Positions 37,976-49,535 of a stretch of 64,000 bases of DNA are shown here, piece after piece (position 1 is the stretch's first letter; each line of letters opens with the position of its first letter). Origin of the DNA: Saccoglossus kowalevskii (Eukaryota > Hemichordata > Enteropneusta > Harrimaniidae); contig NW_003121417.1 of the NCBI RefSeq assembly GCF_000003605.2, positions 216,198 to 280,197 of the forward strand, given 5' to 3'. Under the pieces are notes generated by a model. That model was not told the DNA's origin. It made no database searches and was given only the letters and a program-made list of their open reading frames with translations. A program made the position numbers and the translations under genes.

Positions 37976-39141
37976 TTAACCACTGAATAATAATACACTC
38001 AGTTACCTAGTCAACGCTAATACTACGTGGGACACTAGCGAATATATTCATGAGTATTTACATATTAGATTGAGGAAAAATTTATTATCCAGCATAAAGT
38101 ACAAGACAACACCTAACAATTTGCAAAGCTTGTTATATCTAGTAATATCTAGGCAAATCTAACCCCGATTTTGAATGCAACCTAAATGCCTGCTGAAGAA
38201 TCAAACAGAAACAAATTCACGATCTAGCGCATTACAACAACAAAATAAACTGTTTTGTTTTATTCATTAAATATAGACAAGCTACAAAATGTCCTGTATT
38301 TTACCCAAAAATATGACCTTAGAGAGTCACCTAAAATAGAACGTTTAAACTTAGTTTTGGTTAGGAATATTACCAGAATATGTTTTTATTCCAATAAAAC
38401 TTAAAGCATACATTTGTTTAAGATAGTCAAATCATTTTGTTGTATAATACATCTAGTAAAACATAATTATACTAGTATATTGAAATGACGTATATAGCTG
38501 ATTTTGTATTGATACTGCGTTTGTGCTTAGAAATACCTGTATATTGTATAAATAAACCAAAAAGCATGCAAATTTTTTCATTGAACGTATACTTCTATGC
38601 TACTTGCCAAGGAAAACTTTTACTATTTTACGATAAGTTGTACCCTATTATTTGTATTAAAATGCAATATCAAACAAATTTGTTTTAACTGAATAAGCTA
38701 GTAAATGTTCAAAGTTATCCGTATTCGACAATGTCACTGAATGTTATATCGTTACAGTGTTTGCAATAACCTGCAATAAAATAGTAATAGTAATTGTTAT
38801 TTTATTTTTCCGTTTACTAGCTTCCCTGTCTTTTTATATTTGCCCTCGAACCTTTTTTGGGTATGTGAACGCGAACTTAATATACACGATGTAATTCTTT
38901 TTATTAATCTATGTCAACTAAGAAACCAACGACACATACAACTCAGAAACATTATGAATCTTATGATGCACAAACTATTAAGTATATATTATATCATAGG
39001 CAAGCCCTAAGTTCCATTACACCGATACACCATATGCGTTCAGTTTAAGGCGACTCGTCTTGTTCTTCAGCAATTCGGTTATGTTCTTGCTATTTTTCCT
39101 GGAATCTAGATGTTTGCTGACTCGGTAATAGTGTTGAACAA
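37976..39141. other. AT-rich non-coding DNA
   Basis: Nothing supported. Confidence 0.65.
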
Positions 39142-39391
39142 TTACACGCGTTGAGTCAATATCATTTCATTCATAGCACTGAATACAAATGAGGCAACAG
39201 TAGTGACGGCTATAAAACACCAGTACAGAAAAATGGGCCGGCGATGCATTGAACTGCGATGCATAATCTCAATTCGCTTCAACTGCGCCTGTCGACGACG
39301 GTTTGGATTTATGACCAAATTCAGAGGGCGCAATTCACCCGATGCATACAAGTTAATTTCTGTGCTGACCAGTTTCCATCCCTCAGCGTAA
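39142..39391 (-). CDS. Candidate terminal exon with one membrane segment, unknown product
   Basis: On the minus strand GCTTTTTCATTGCAG forms a good acceptor ending at 39392. An open frame of about 83 codons follows to a TAA at 39142. The peptide begins YAEGWKLVSTEINLYASG, has a basic middle (PNRRRQAQLKR), then a hydrophobic stretch of about 20 residues (IFLYWCFIAVTTVASFVFSA) and a short tail MNEMILTQRV. Base composition is higher in GC than the flanks. It would be the C-terminal exon of a single-pass or multipass membrane protein. I cannot name the family. Frames on the plus strand across the same patch are shorter and lack splice-like borders. A GCGCCCTCT motif (39322-39331) lies inside it. 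Confidence 0.33.
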
Positions 39392-40005
39392 CTGCAATGA
39401 AAAAGCATCCCCAATGTGTTAAATTCTGCGTTGTATATATAGCCAAACTACGAAAGTCATGTTCAATATAATGGTGCTTGCGTTAGTTTCAAAACCATCA
39501 CTCAAATGAGCGTGCGTTTTAAATTATTGGTACGCACTTTTAATTCAAAATACATGTCTATTTATGTTGCGCATTGTCAATTTCTTCGAACTTGTGGTTT
39601 GTTGAAATACTTCGAGCTCAGTTATAGTTGAATGTGCCACCTCGTTTTACATACGCAATTTAGCTGTTCCGTCCGCTAATGTGGCATATGAACGTTTACG
39701 CCTTGGTCCATTACGGGCACGCATCATAACCCCGAGAATATATGGATTGGTTGTTTTATATACATGTGTAGCTTGTCCATAAATCTATGATCATTGAGTG
39801 ATTTGACTTGTTTTCGACATATATTTAGTTTTAATATTATTTCGGAGATATATGTTGATCGTGAAAAGTATGAGAGTAATACGTTTTCTTACAATTGTTG
39901 CTTACCATATGTTATGTAAAAACATCAGCAGTGCAACACAGTATTGCCGTCATTCAATAATATGAATCAGATACACGTCTTAACTTTTATCCTCCTCGTT
40001 TTTAG
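39392..40005. other. AT-rich non-coding DNA
   Basis: Nothing supported. Confidence 0.6.
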
Positions 40006-40160
40006 GGTTGCCATTGTTTGAAAAAGCACTGAAATTTTCTCTTCTTAACGCCCACAGCGTGCGTGGCATACATAGGAAGGGGACCGGAGTGTTTACTGAA
40101 ACTTTTCTACCGTCATTTTATATCATCTGTTGGTGCAACTTTCGAAGAAGCAGTCTATGA
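40006..40160 (+). CDS. Very weak candidate exon
   Basis: A strong pyrimidine tract and AG (CCTCCTCGTTTTTAG, ending at 40005) are followed by a 50-codon open frame to a TGA at 40160. A second pyrimidine-rich AG lies at 40056-40057 inside it. Other frames here and downstream (40063-40323, 40253-40648) are also open, so base composition may be the cause. No family recognised. Confidence 0.15.
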
Positions 40161-40767
40161 ATTTATTTTGCGCTCAGTTTCCTTAGAATCGTATTTCAAC
40201 CATTCACTGATATCTTGTGTACTTGAAATAACGCGTGTGAATATATCATACATTGTGCAATCAATCGTGGCATTCAATTGTCGAGGCCAACAATATAATA
40301 TTAAGGCGCCCTCTAGAAAATAAACCATGGATGCATTCGTTTAATTTGTGTCGGAGTGACGATAACGGTAAACTTTCTTTTATGGAACGCCAGAATTGTT
40401 TTATACCATCATTCGTCATATGCTTGTGTTTTGTCAATTTGTCGTGTTCTTCCATTCGTCGTTGTGTTCATTCGACTTGCGAGGCCTGGCCGATTTTTTC
40501 TTGCTGCTGGCGCTGTTGTAAATTGCTCCGTTACGCAATTTTACAGAATTGTTTGCACGAGAGGCAAATTTACCGCATGAATCCATGGAACGTGCGTGTC
40601 CCCTGCTCTCCTGAGATGGAATATATACTCAATACACTGGGAAATTGAACCATCGGCAAAATTAGGGGGGACATCGGCGAACTTCTTCTCCATTACATTG
40701 TGTTCAATCATCGTCACCCAAATCGGTCATTGCGGGCAACAGTTGATAATTATTTTTTTTTCTGCAG

Positions 40768-40930
40768 AACACCCCAAGCCATTTCATTGAATCAATATCA
40801 GGAGAAGGCGGGATATGCAGCACTTTGCATGGATTATCCCGGACTTTCCGCAAAATGGCTTGCATTAAGAACAGCGCCATCAGCCGAGCAAATTCGGACA
40901 GACATATCCTCATACGACGAATGCACATAA
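40768..40930 (+). CDS. Weak candidate terminal exon, unknown product
   Basis: A near-ideal acceptor (a run of nine T followed by CTGCAG, ending 40767) opens into a GC-richer segment. One frame reads about 53 codons to TAA at 40928-40930 (QEKAGYAALCMDYPGLSAKW near its start). A second frame stays open past this stop and the minus strand is open too, so the coding frame cannot be chosen. The acceptor is the best evidence. Confidence 0.2.
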
Positions 40931-40959
40931 TGACGAATGAACAGCGAAGTACATATAGT

Positions 40960-41150
40960 ACTACACAGTGACGGTGGCACCGAGGGGGGGGGGGTGAGGG
41001 AGTGGTCGTCCACAAATGTTAGGGGGCGTCGCCCCCCTCCTAATCGAGCTTTGTGTCAGCTAATTTTGCCCCTCACAATGCAGGAAATAGCGTTTCAGAG
41101 GGTCTAGATTTCAGATCTCGTCCTTCATGCCAAATTCCACACAGTTTTTG
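40960..41150 (+). repeat. Fragment of a dispersed GC-rich repeat
   Basis: A G-run (40983-40994) and the palindrome GGGGGCGTCGCCCCC (about 41023-41037) are followed by 'atgcaggaaatagcgtttcag'. This combination resembles a repeat I know from several marine invertebrate genomes; no end structure is visible here. Confidence 0.35.
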
Positions 41151-42041
41151 CGTTCCATGTTATTTTCTCAAATGTGTCTTTCAATCGATCATTCCGATCA
41201 CTAGTGGTAGAATATAAGGTGGTTCTACTGAACGACGTCAGCGAATGAACATTTAAGTTGGTTAATTATTCAGATATGCCACATTCTATTTGACGGACGG
41301 CACACAAGCTTCTTATGAACATACGACAAAACTAATCTTAACATGTAGGATGCACTGTTCCAAAAGTTCTTGTTGCTGTTATATAAATTGATACTCTGTT
41401 AAATGGTTTATAATGTTGTAGCACACCGAGTTTAATAGTAATAGTTATTTGGAGATTGGGACTGATGGCAAACTCCTATCATTGTCTTTGTTGTTTTCGA
41501 ATAACGTAACTATAACTTGTAGTAATACTTATACCTGCGAAAGGATAGGTTAAGTTTTTCTAGGAAATAAATGCCCGTATAATGAAGTCTATTTTTTTTT
41601 CTCTGAAAGAATTCCATTATTACAGTCGAATAATGTACGCAGTTGTACACGTTGCTAGGATATTCTCAAGCACGGTCCTCGAGTGTCGTGGTAAGGAAGG
41701 GCAGTAAAACATCAGGGTCGGCGGAAATCAGCTTCTGATGAGATACGTATTCTCAGATACCGACCTCAGTCGCGGCATATCGCACTTGTGTAGTTGTGGA
41801 AATGATTAATTGCCCCTTGACCATGAAAAAAATGGCAGGTGTGGTCATGCCATGTCTGCCAGTACACTACGATTTCTTATTAGAGAAGTTAAAACATGGA
41901 AGTAACATATAATAAACTAAAAATGGAATTATTTATTTAGCAGTTGTTTTACTTGATTTATGTCACCGTTGACGGTTTCATATATTCAAATATACAGGTG
42001 TTTTATGGCCACTATTTGTAAATTCCCACGCGACATTTGGT

Positions 42042-42049
42042 TGACGTCA
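42042..42049. promoter_or_regulatory. Full CRE palindrome TGACGTCA
   Basis: Perfect CREB/ATF site set in a locally GC-richer patch (ccacgcgacatttggttgac upstream). Confidence 0.45.
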
Positions 42050-42716
42050 CGCGGTTTCGCCTAATCAATATTCATTCACCCGACCTCCCCATGGGATGTA
42101 ATTAGCTAATTTTCTTCACTGCACAGACCTACGAACGACGGCACAGTTAACGATAAGAACGTGATGGGAAAATTAAATATGCGAAGGTGTTTGTTACGAC
42201 GGCGTTCACCCGAGTTGATTTACGTTTTTAATCTGTTTGTTAGCTGAACAGCGCCCTCGCTTTAAATCATGATAACACTTAATAATATGGCGTGGAAGCG
42301 TGTGTCCATTTAATGAACGCGGTCCGCAGTTATTTGTTTCTGATATATGTATATTTGTATATTTAATGTTTCGTTCGTAGCTTGTCGTAAAAAAATAACT
42401 AATTTAAGAAGACATTCTTGTTATTGTAATGAAAAACCAAGTTGGTGTCTGGTAACTAATAGCATGTAATCTTCGCCTGAAGGTATGTTGCTTTGCCAAC
42501 ATCAAAGTAATTGTTTTTCAACCAGATTCACCATTTTGTGAATAGGGTCGCGAAATCACGACTAAAACCTGTTACGCCTAAACATTGAGAAACTACGATA
42601 GATCAGTATAAAAACCGACCCACAAAGGCGCATTTACAGGGCGATCTCTTTTGGCTAGGCTAAGCATCGAATCCATGTCGACCCTTGCCGCCACATTGGA
42701 ACTTTTGCGTTTAATC

Positions 42717-42741
42717 ATAGACCCTCTTTTAGAGGGTCTAT
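42717..42741. repeat. Perfect 25-bp palindrome
   Basis: ATAGACCCTCT and AGAGGGTCTAT (11-bp arms) flank a TTT loop. An AGAGGGCGC-type motif follows 27 bp later. Confidence 0.85.
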
Positions 42742-43007
42742 AGTTTAATCTAACTAAGTGACGAAAAGCGCCCTCTGCGTTTTCTATAAATACGAATTTA
42801 TAAGGAGGTTTTACGAATATTTCTAACTATATAGCGCCATCTATGCTCACTCACCACATATTTTCACAAATACTAATAGATGATTCATAAATACAAATTT
42901 AGTAGATATTATAAACTTATATTACAGGAATTTGATGAATAGATTGTTTAATAATTGTATTTAGTAGTGGCAACTTCACAATGCTTTAACGGTGAGATAC
43001 ATCCCCA

Positions 43008-43141
43008 GTGATCACATGATCGTGCCAACGGCAGCAGCGATTGGCTGATCGCATGTTTACTCGCCCTTAGAGTTTTAATGTAGAGTTTGCGAAATTTTGT
43101 AACAGAAGAAGGAGAGAAGTTGGCAGCGAGGCGTGACGTCA
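43008..43141. promoter_or_regulatory. Candidate regulatory module: E-box, CCAAT, CRE
   Basis: Within 134 bp lie TCACATGA (43012-43019, an M-box/MITF-TFE type E-box), an inverted CCAAT box (ATTGG 43040-43044) and a full CRE TGACGTCA (43134-43141) running into CAGCTG. This grouping is typical of a proximal promoter or enhancer. No TATA box or confirmed start is visible. The minus strand beyond the module has an open frame (42948-43223) that I do not support as coding. Confidence 0.4.
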
Positions 43142-43599
43142 GCTGAAGGTTTGGGGGAATAAAGCTGGACTTTGTATTCCTTTGGGTCGAACCTGATCGA
43201 GCATATCTACGTGTAAGTGTCAACTGCGAAACGAGTCAACGTTCACTGAACACAACGCTGAATTCTGTTTTTTGTTATGTATTATCGTGATGCATGATAT
43301 TATAGGACATTTTTTATGATGGAGAATAAACATACAGAAAATTGGTAATTAGTATACTAAATAGATATTTGTTAATGTTGTTTTTAGATATCAATCGCCA
43401 CATTCAAGTATTATGAACCTAAGTTTTGATTCATTTGAAGATACAAACAAAACATGGCGAACACAGTAAATTTTTAAAATATCATGAGACAAGTAACTGT
43501 ACAACTTGATATGCATGTATTACGTTTAAACCCATTCAATTCATTTTCCAAATACATTCAAAGATACACAATGAGTATGCTAAAACAGAAACAAATAAA

Positions 43600-43735
43600 T
43601 ATGCAAATTACCTAATTAACATGATACGTTTACACACAAATATAATTAGGTCTGATACTCACGATATGGATATTTCAATTCAGATAGTGGCTCTTATGAT
43701 ATTAGTTAACAAAGTTTGACATATAAACGTGGATA
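43600..43735 (+). repeat. Single degenerate unit related to the 143/162-bp arrays
   Basis: The order 'atgcaaattacctaattaa', then 'aattaggtctgatactc', follows that of the 26-27 kb array unit (atgcaaattaggtaattaat ... caggtctgtgcag) with many changes. Confidence 0.3.
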
Positions 43736-45095
43736 TGATGAAGACGGACATATTTCGGTAAGAAAATAACTCTAATTTGTACCATGTACACGCATGAGCC
43801 AAAAATTACGTTATTCCGAGAGAATGTAACAGAGTGCAAATAAGTTTATCCCGAATTATGAGATTGACCAGTACTAAGGTAGGCGGCCAAACACATGCCG
43901 CCGATAGGATAATGGCCGGGGTCCAAATGCTGCTGGCGCATATTGAACACTACTGATAGTTTTACCATTGTGGGCTCAAGAAATGCTTTTAATTGAACAA
44001 AATTAGAAGAAAAACGGGAATCATGGGCGAAATTTGTTGGTTTCAAAGTCATTTAGCCACCAGTTGAGACATGAGGTGGGAGGAGGAGGGGCGTCGGAAT
44101 ACACATTATGAACGGTAATTATTAGAACAGGTTGCAAAGTGACCAGAAATGAAAAGAATCACCACTCTCGGTCTGAATATAAAAGTATACATGTAAATAG
44201 ATTAGTTGGGAAAGGGGATGGGATCGAGTGAGCGAGGATAGCAATAGCGAGTTCAGGACTGAGACTGGACAGGCGTGTGAAATAAGGTGTCAACGCGAGA
44301 TATGGCGGCGGTGGTGAGATAATCGTGTGAATGCAGTGTCACAATACATGTCATTATCGGGGGTGAGCAACCATAACGAGGACAGGCTTATCGTTTATAA
44401 GGATGACTATTACATCAATTATTGATTCACAATCATGCCAAAAAGTGTTGTAATTCGCCCTACTACATCTCCTACTCCCGATTTCGCGCTGATGATTTCG
44501 TTTAAAGAGGTGTTGCGTCTCTTTTGACGTGGTCTGAATGGCGAACGAGCGTTCATTGTGCACACTGAGATTAGGTAATCAGATTTCTTTATTCCCATGC
44601 GAGAGCTTTCGTTTTGCTATTAATTTTCGCCTTCTCAGATCGTCACATCTTTTTGTGATTTTCTAGACACGTTTGGCGATTAACTGATATAATGATGTTC
44701 GCGTTTATGTTGATTTCATTACTCAAAACGTCTTAGTAAGCAGGTGTGGAAATACAATTTGCCGTTTTCTCTTCACTGACTGCTTAATCAATGCAAGGAC
44801 GTCGACAAGGGACTAGATGGATTTACTTCCGTCTCCCCGGTTTCAGACCATCTTATCGGATATCAGTGGTTGAATCATTTACTCAATGCGATGTGTTCTT
44901 TCACGTCTCCTAGTTAGTTATCGACAATGGTCAATTGCTTCTGTATTTGAGCAACATGTACATTCAAATTGACGTTTTTTAGGGAATAACACTGTCCGAT
45001 CGCACGGTTTCGTATCCGTTCTTTTCACATAATGTGGTGTCGGTAATTAGCTATGGCATTATACCTTGACAAATGGGAAATGGATGCTAATAAAA

Positions 45096-45112
45096 TCGCC
45101 CTCTAGCGGCAG
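45096..45112 (-). promoter_or_regulatory. Best CTCF-like site
   Basis: On the minus strand CTGCCGCTAGAGGGCGA matches 12 of 14 positions of the bilaterian CTCF core (CCASYAGRKGGCRS). It is the strongest of about ten AGAGGGCG-type motifs in the window. Confidence 0.45.
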
Positions 45113-45776
45113 CCAATTTCAAAAGACGAGGCCAAAATGAGCTTCAGTTTGGCGTTTAGCGGCCACAGATTTGCCCCGCTCTGTTCAAAGGACTCATTGA
45201 ACCATGACGAAGAATGGCACGGTGTGTAATAATGAGCAGGTCTCAGAGAGACGTGAACGAAATGTACCGGGCCACTCAATTGGTATTCAACACAGGTTTC
45301 TGTCGCGTAATGATGATTTTGTCTGATTACAAAAGAACGTGAACAGACAATCAGTGTGTACATCATCACTGCAGTCGCCTACCCCGTCGCCATCCTCACT
45401 GTCTGCTTGATCGCTATCTCATGTCAGTTTCCAAACCATCGTTTCGAACAAGGTTATCTTTATCCCGTACATGTGATATTTTCATAAATTCACCAGCTTT
45501 GGTTCTGGTTCCTTCTACGGAAAATAAAAACTAGAATTTGCTGATAATACTTCGATAGGCAGTAATTGACCACTATTATTATACTTCTGTGACCGTAACG
45601 CTTTTGGTTACAGCGTGCCGTAATGTTGCGGTATTTTACGGAGTATTTCCATCCTACCATATAAGGAAATGCGAATTCCAAACATGGAATGATTACGCGC
45701 ATAAGACGCTCGCAGGATTCTGTTCTAAACATTTTGGATTTCGGCATGGTGTATCCTTGGAAGTAAAAGATGTATA

Positions 45777-45910
45777 ATAATAAGGTTATTAAGTGGATAC
45801 CTCAAAGTATACACTCAGACAGTACGCCGTTGGTTCGACCTCCGCTGTCGATACTGTCACTGTACTGTCTTCGTGAATACTTTGAGGTATCCTCGTAATA
45901 ACCTCATAAT
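45777..45910. mobile_element. Palindromic MITE-like element, 134 bp
   Basis: The left arm 45777-45824 and right arm 45862-45910 are inverted copies with about 7 mismatches in 49 positions. Shared phrases are GGATACCTCAAAGTAT and AGACAGTAC. The loop is about 37 bp. No coding capacity; the ends fade into AT text, so a target-site duplication cannot be read. Confidence 0.75.
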
Positions 45911-48900
45911 ATTATTAGAAATTAGCATGTACATAGTGACGTTCCAATTTGAGGGTGTTCCAGTGTGTCATTTCCGCCATCCAAGTTTCATTAATTCGGC
46001 AGTCGTCTCAACATTATACCTTGAGAAAATTCCCACTAAAGGCCTGTATTCACTGTGATGAAATCCAATACAACAACACTAGCTCTGGTGCGTTTCCTTG
46101 GTAACAGAAACACTAAGACGCGTGCCGTCCGTTTTACACCAGCATAAACTGTCCGCGCTCTGACCTAAATTGTAAACAAAATTTTGTGTGAACACGCACA
46201 GTAGCATAAACAGTGGCACAAACGCCCTCTATCCCTCTATCGGGAATGCGTGTCCACTCTACCTACCGCTCTGGTCAGTGGAGCGAGTTGTCTCGGAAAT
46301 AATTGGATGATATAAATGAAGTCCTGCTACCGATTTCTGTTTGGTAATAATATATAATAACCGTAGTGCTCGGGTTCGAATATATCAAAACACGGTCCTA
46401 ACTGCAGAGGGCGTTTTTACTGTTCTGTGATCGCAATCTATTCTCGGGGGCGGAGCTACGTCACAAGACGTTCCACTTTGCTAAGACGCGCACCACAGTA
46501 CATGCATTTCTATGTGCTCTGTTCGCGCTGCTGTGGAATGTCGGTCGAGCTGGTGGAAATTTGAAAAAACAACACAGACTCAACTTTGAAGTAATCCCGA
46601 ACAACTAAATTTATATATGTTACACACGTAAGGCGAATCTTATCACACTGTTCAGGGGAGTCTCAACAACCATCCCAAAGTACCATTTTCTGTGAGTTGT
46701 TGACCTTTGTTTTCATCGCGAGGGTTGCCAGGCGGTGAAAATGCCCGGATGTCCGCCCGAGGATATACGCTGTTGCAGGGCCAGTGCGAACACTGGTGTA
46801 CTCACTGGCTAGACAACGGTCACGTGTATATCTAATCTATGTGAACCAGGTATATATTTTCTACTGGCGATAAATAATGTGGCGGTTTTCAGTCTTTATA
46901 ATTGGTTATTTAGGACCTCTATCCTATTGAATCTACGCAATAATCACGTGACTAAGAGGTAAGAGATTACCGTATGAGCGGAATCATTTCGTTTAGACTT
47001 TTTTATTCAGATTTTGACCTCATATGCGTGAACTGACATTGTCCGAAATCTTTTCATGCTGTAGATCAACTGATCATGCTGGTGACAACAAATTATAAAA
47101 CCTTGACCAAAAATCCTCCAGTAGATCATTTAAAAAAAACACAACACAGAGTCGGGTACCGGTATGATTTGTCTGCTATTTTATACACGTTTCTTACGTC
47201 ACATGGGACACATATTAACAACATTAAAATGGAATTAACAAAAGCCAATCAATCAAAATTTGTATACAACTAGTTATCCAGTACAACATGACCAGTTCCG
47301 TATGATAAAGCAGTGAAATAACTTCCGATATCGCCACATTATGTAATACATATTTATAAACTGGTTCATGCAATGAATCAACACTTTGACATCATAGCTG
47401 ACACACTCAAAATCATACACGTGGAGTAACAGTCGTCATATGATCGATACAACAGTTTTTGAATTCTCAAGACACGCGCGTGTGGGACGTTTATTGCCAA
47501 TGGTCGAACATCACCGAACTCTCTTTGGAATCGGTTATGATGGAGTTTTCATCATCTCTGGGAACCCTCAGTAACTACATCTCGCGTGGGTTGTCTGTTC
47601 GGTGACGGAAGTTCGGGTCGAAAAATGGACTGTACATTACAAAATGAATATTCGTTGTAAAGCATTTTTCATTGAGATTAGTCTGACATGCACACCACAC
47701 TCCCGAGTTGTCGTCTACTGTACGTTCACTGAGTAACCCCCTCATTTGAATTTATAGCCTGAGGGCGACCGTTTTACTCGTGTTAAAACTGCATCCAAAC
47801 GCATCTCGAAAATCGTACTTACTAGTTTAGTTGCATCAGAAATTTGCGGGCCACATTTTGCTGACTGCCAAGTGGTTACAAAATAAATCGATGCTCCAAC
47901 TTACTTACACATTCTTGTGTGGGCTTTGGTTACTGCGTGATCTCGCGGTGTGACCAAACACACAATAACACACTTATGGGTGGTTCTGTACAAATTGAGT
48001 GTTACGTGAAATTATTATATAAACCAGTTCATACACAGATGCACGTTCAAATAGATAACATAAAAGATTATGCGCCAATATACGCAACATACGCATATTA
48101 AATAAAATCAATCAAATAATAAACAATCAAAATTATAACTATGCCAGAATGATATAAATCATTATAATAAACCCCCCAACCGAATTGGGAATATCAAGTG
48201 GCGTTTGTGTGTGCGCGTGCTATGTTACGTTACCAAGTGTACTTCAGTATTTTCAACGACTCACCGTCGTAATTCACTGCTCCTGTTTCTCAACGTCTTC
48301 CTGGTCGCACACACCACACATGGGCACAGGTAGTTCACAGCGCACAAAACACGCGCCTTCCCGGAGTTTGGTTAAACACAGATGTCAAATGAGAAAATCC
48401 GCCACGTGTAACACAAGGAAACAGTTTATATATACACCAGCCTCTGCACTATTATAATTGCAAACCATATGTTGTCCCAATTCACCAGTCAGCGACCCCC
48501 ATACAAAGGTGCACTTCAATCAGATCGCGTGCGCGTGCACCTGCTCGGTGCCAATTCAATCACTTCCCACCAATGTATAAACGCGTGTATGGTTAATCAG
48601 ACATGTAACAGGCACACCACCCTTCAAAGGCTACGCCTTTCACATCCAAGGGGGTTGTTCACTCATACAGCTTCCAATTGCATACTCTGTATTATTACAT
48701 TGTGCGAGTCATTTTTGCTTCGACTAGGCACAATATGTTCTACAATATGAAAGCGATCTATGTTTTTTTTTACGTCTGTCCACCTAGACATTTCCAGTTT
48801 CATAGTATAGTGTTGATTAAAGCGCGGTGGTCGTTGCGCAGCGCGTGTTCGAATTTCATGTAAATAAACAATGTATTTTACACGCGTTGTATACGTCGCT

Positions 48901-49440
48901 ATGAGTCACATATCGAACAGGACGCGGCACGACGACCACCGACTCGCAATCACGTAATCATCACATCAAGGCTGCACACCGCAAACTTTATAACACTTCT
49001 TGACACTGAAATTAAATATGTGTTATACAATCGCATATTTGCCCCTGCACGTTCGGTATTTCGAACACCATTGCTCTGATAGTGGCGTCATATTGGTGCC
49101 TTTTTTAATGTTACAGTGCACTTCAAACGCTGACATTCTCACTTCTGTTTCACTCAGAATCGTTCCCACTATAACCACATAAAACCACATTTCTTCCACT
49201 CTTAACTCGTTCAAATATTCTAAAATTAACAAAACTCGGACAGTATTTTTTAATATCATTCAACACTGGTGCACGATTTACCTTTGTCATAGCAAAATGA
49301 TTACAAAAACGCACGTGCATATTTCTGTCGTCGATTTCAAATATACACATGCGCATACCAGTAACAGGAGGTCCTGGAGCTCTACATACAATCCAAACTA
49401 TCATAAGTCCGTCACAGTAAATGGGAAACGTGGCGAACTT
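45911..49440. other. GC-richer non-coding DNA with scattered regulatory motifs
   Basis: No gene can be supported. Besides the GC box and CTCF-like sites at 46222 and 46405, frames at 48185-48863 are open on the plus strand in several phases without motifs or good borders. TGACCTTTGTTT near 46700 combines a nuclear-receptor half-site and a SOX core. Confidence 0.5.
46446..46464. promoter_or_regulatory. GC box adjoining CRE-like site
   Basis: GGGGGCGGAGC (46446-46456) is a strong Sp1/KLF box and is followed at once by TACGTCAC, a CRE variant. The surrounding 46.0-46.9 kb is GC-richer than most of the window. A promoter is possible, but no start or first exon can be assigned. Confidence 0.4.
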
Positions 49441-49535
49441 ACATAGTATTTTAATTTGCTCGAAGAAGCACAACCTTTCCAATATGGCTAAGATTAACCG
49501 TCCATCGTTTATTGTCTATTACACACATGACGTCA
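49437..49535 (-). promoter_or_regulatory. Possible minus-strand promoter with first-exon donor
   Basis: Reading the minus strand: a full CRE (49535-49528), then a YY1-type element (AATATGGC on the plus strand, 49481-49488), then a consensus donor GTAAGT (49442-49437). The order and spacing (under 100 bp) would fit a TATA-less promoter and a short, mostly untranslated first exon. I cannot identify the next exon. Confidence 0.28.

Noticed and set aside
40253-40648. 131-codon plus-strand frame, Cys-rich
   Set aside because: It overlaps two other open frames on the same strand, starts without context and has no motif. The GC-richer composition explains its length.
40708-40734. Tubulin-like N-terminal motif (QIGHCGQQ) on the plus strand
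   Set aside because: It resembles the QxGQCGNQ start of tubulins, but no ATG precedes it in place and nothing tubulin-like follows. Likely chance.
40983-40994. G-run as a G-quadruplex
   Set aside because: A single long G-run without the spaced four-tract pattern; more simply part of a GC-rich dispersed repeat.
45103-45369. 88-codon frame on the minus strand with mixed codon use
   Set aside because: There is no usable acceptor; the plus strand just beyond is open with a membrane-like peptide; a CTCF-like motif overlaps its end. Coding status cannot be supported.
46739-46812. Short Cys-rich ATG frame
   Set aside because: Only 24 codons, poor donor sequence, no second exon.
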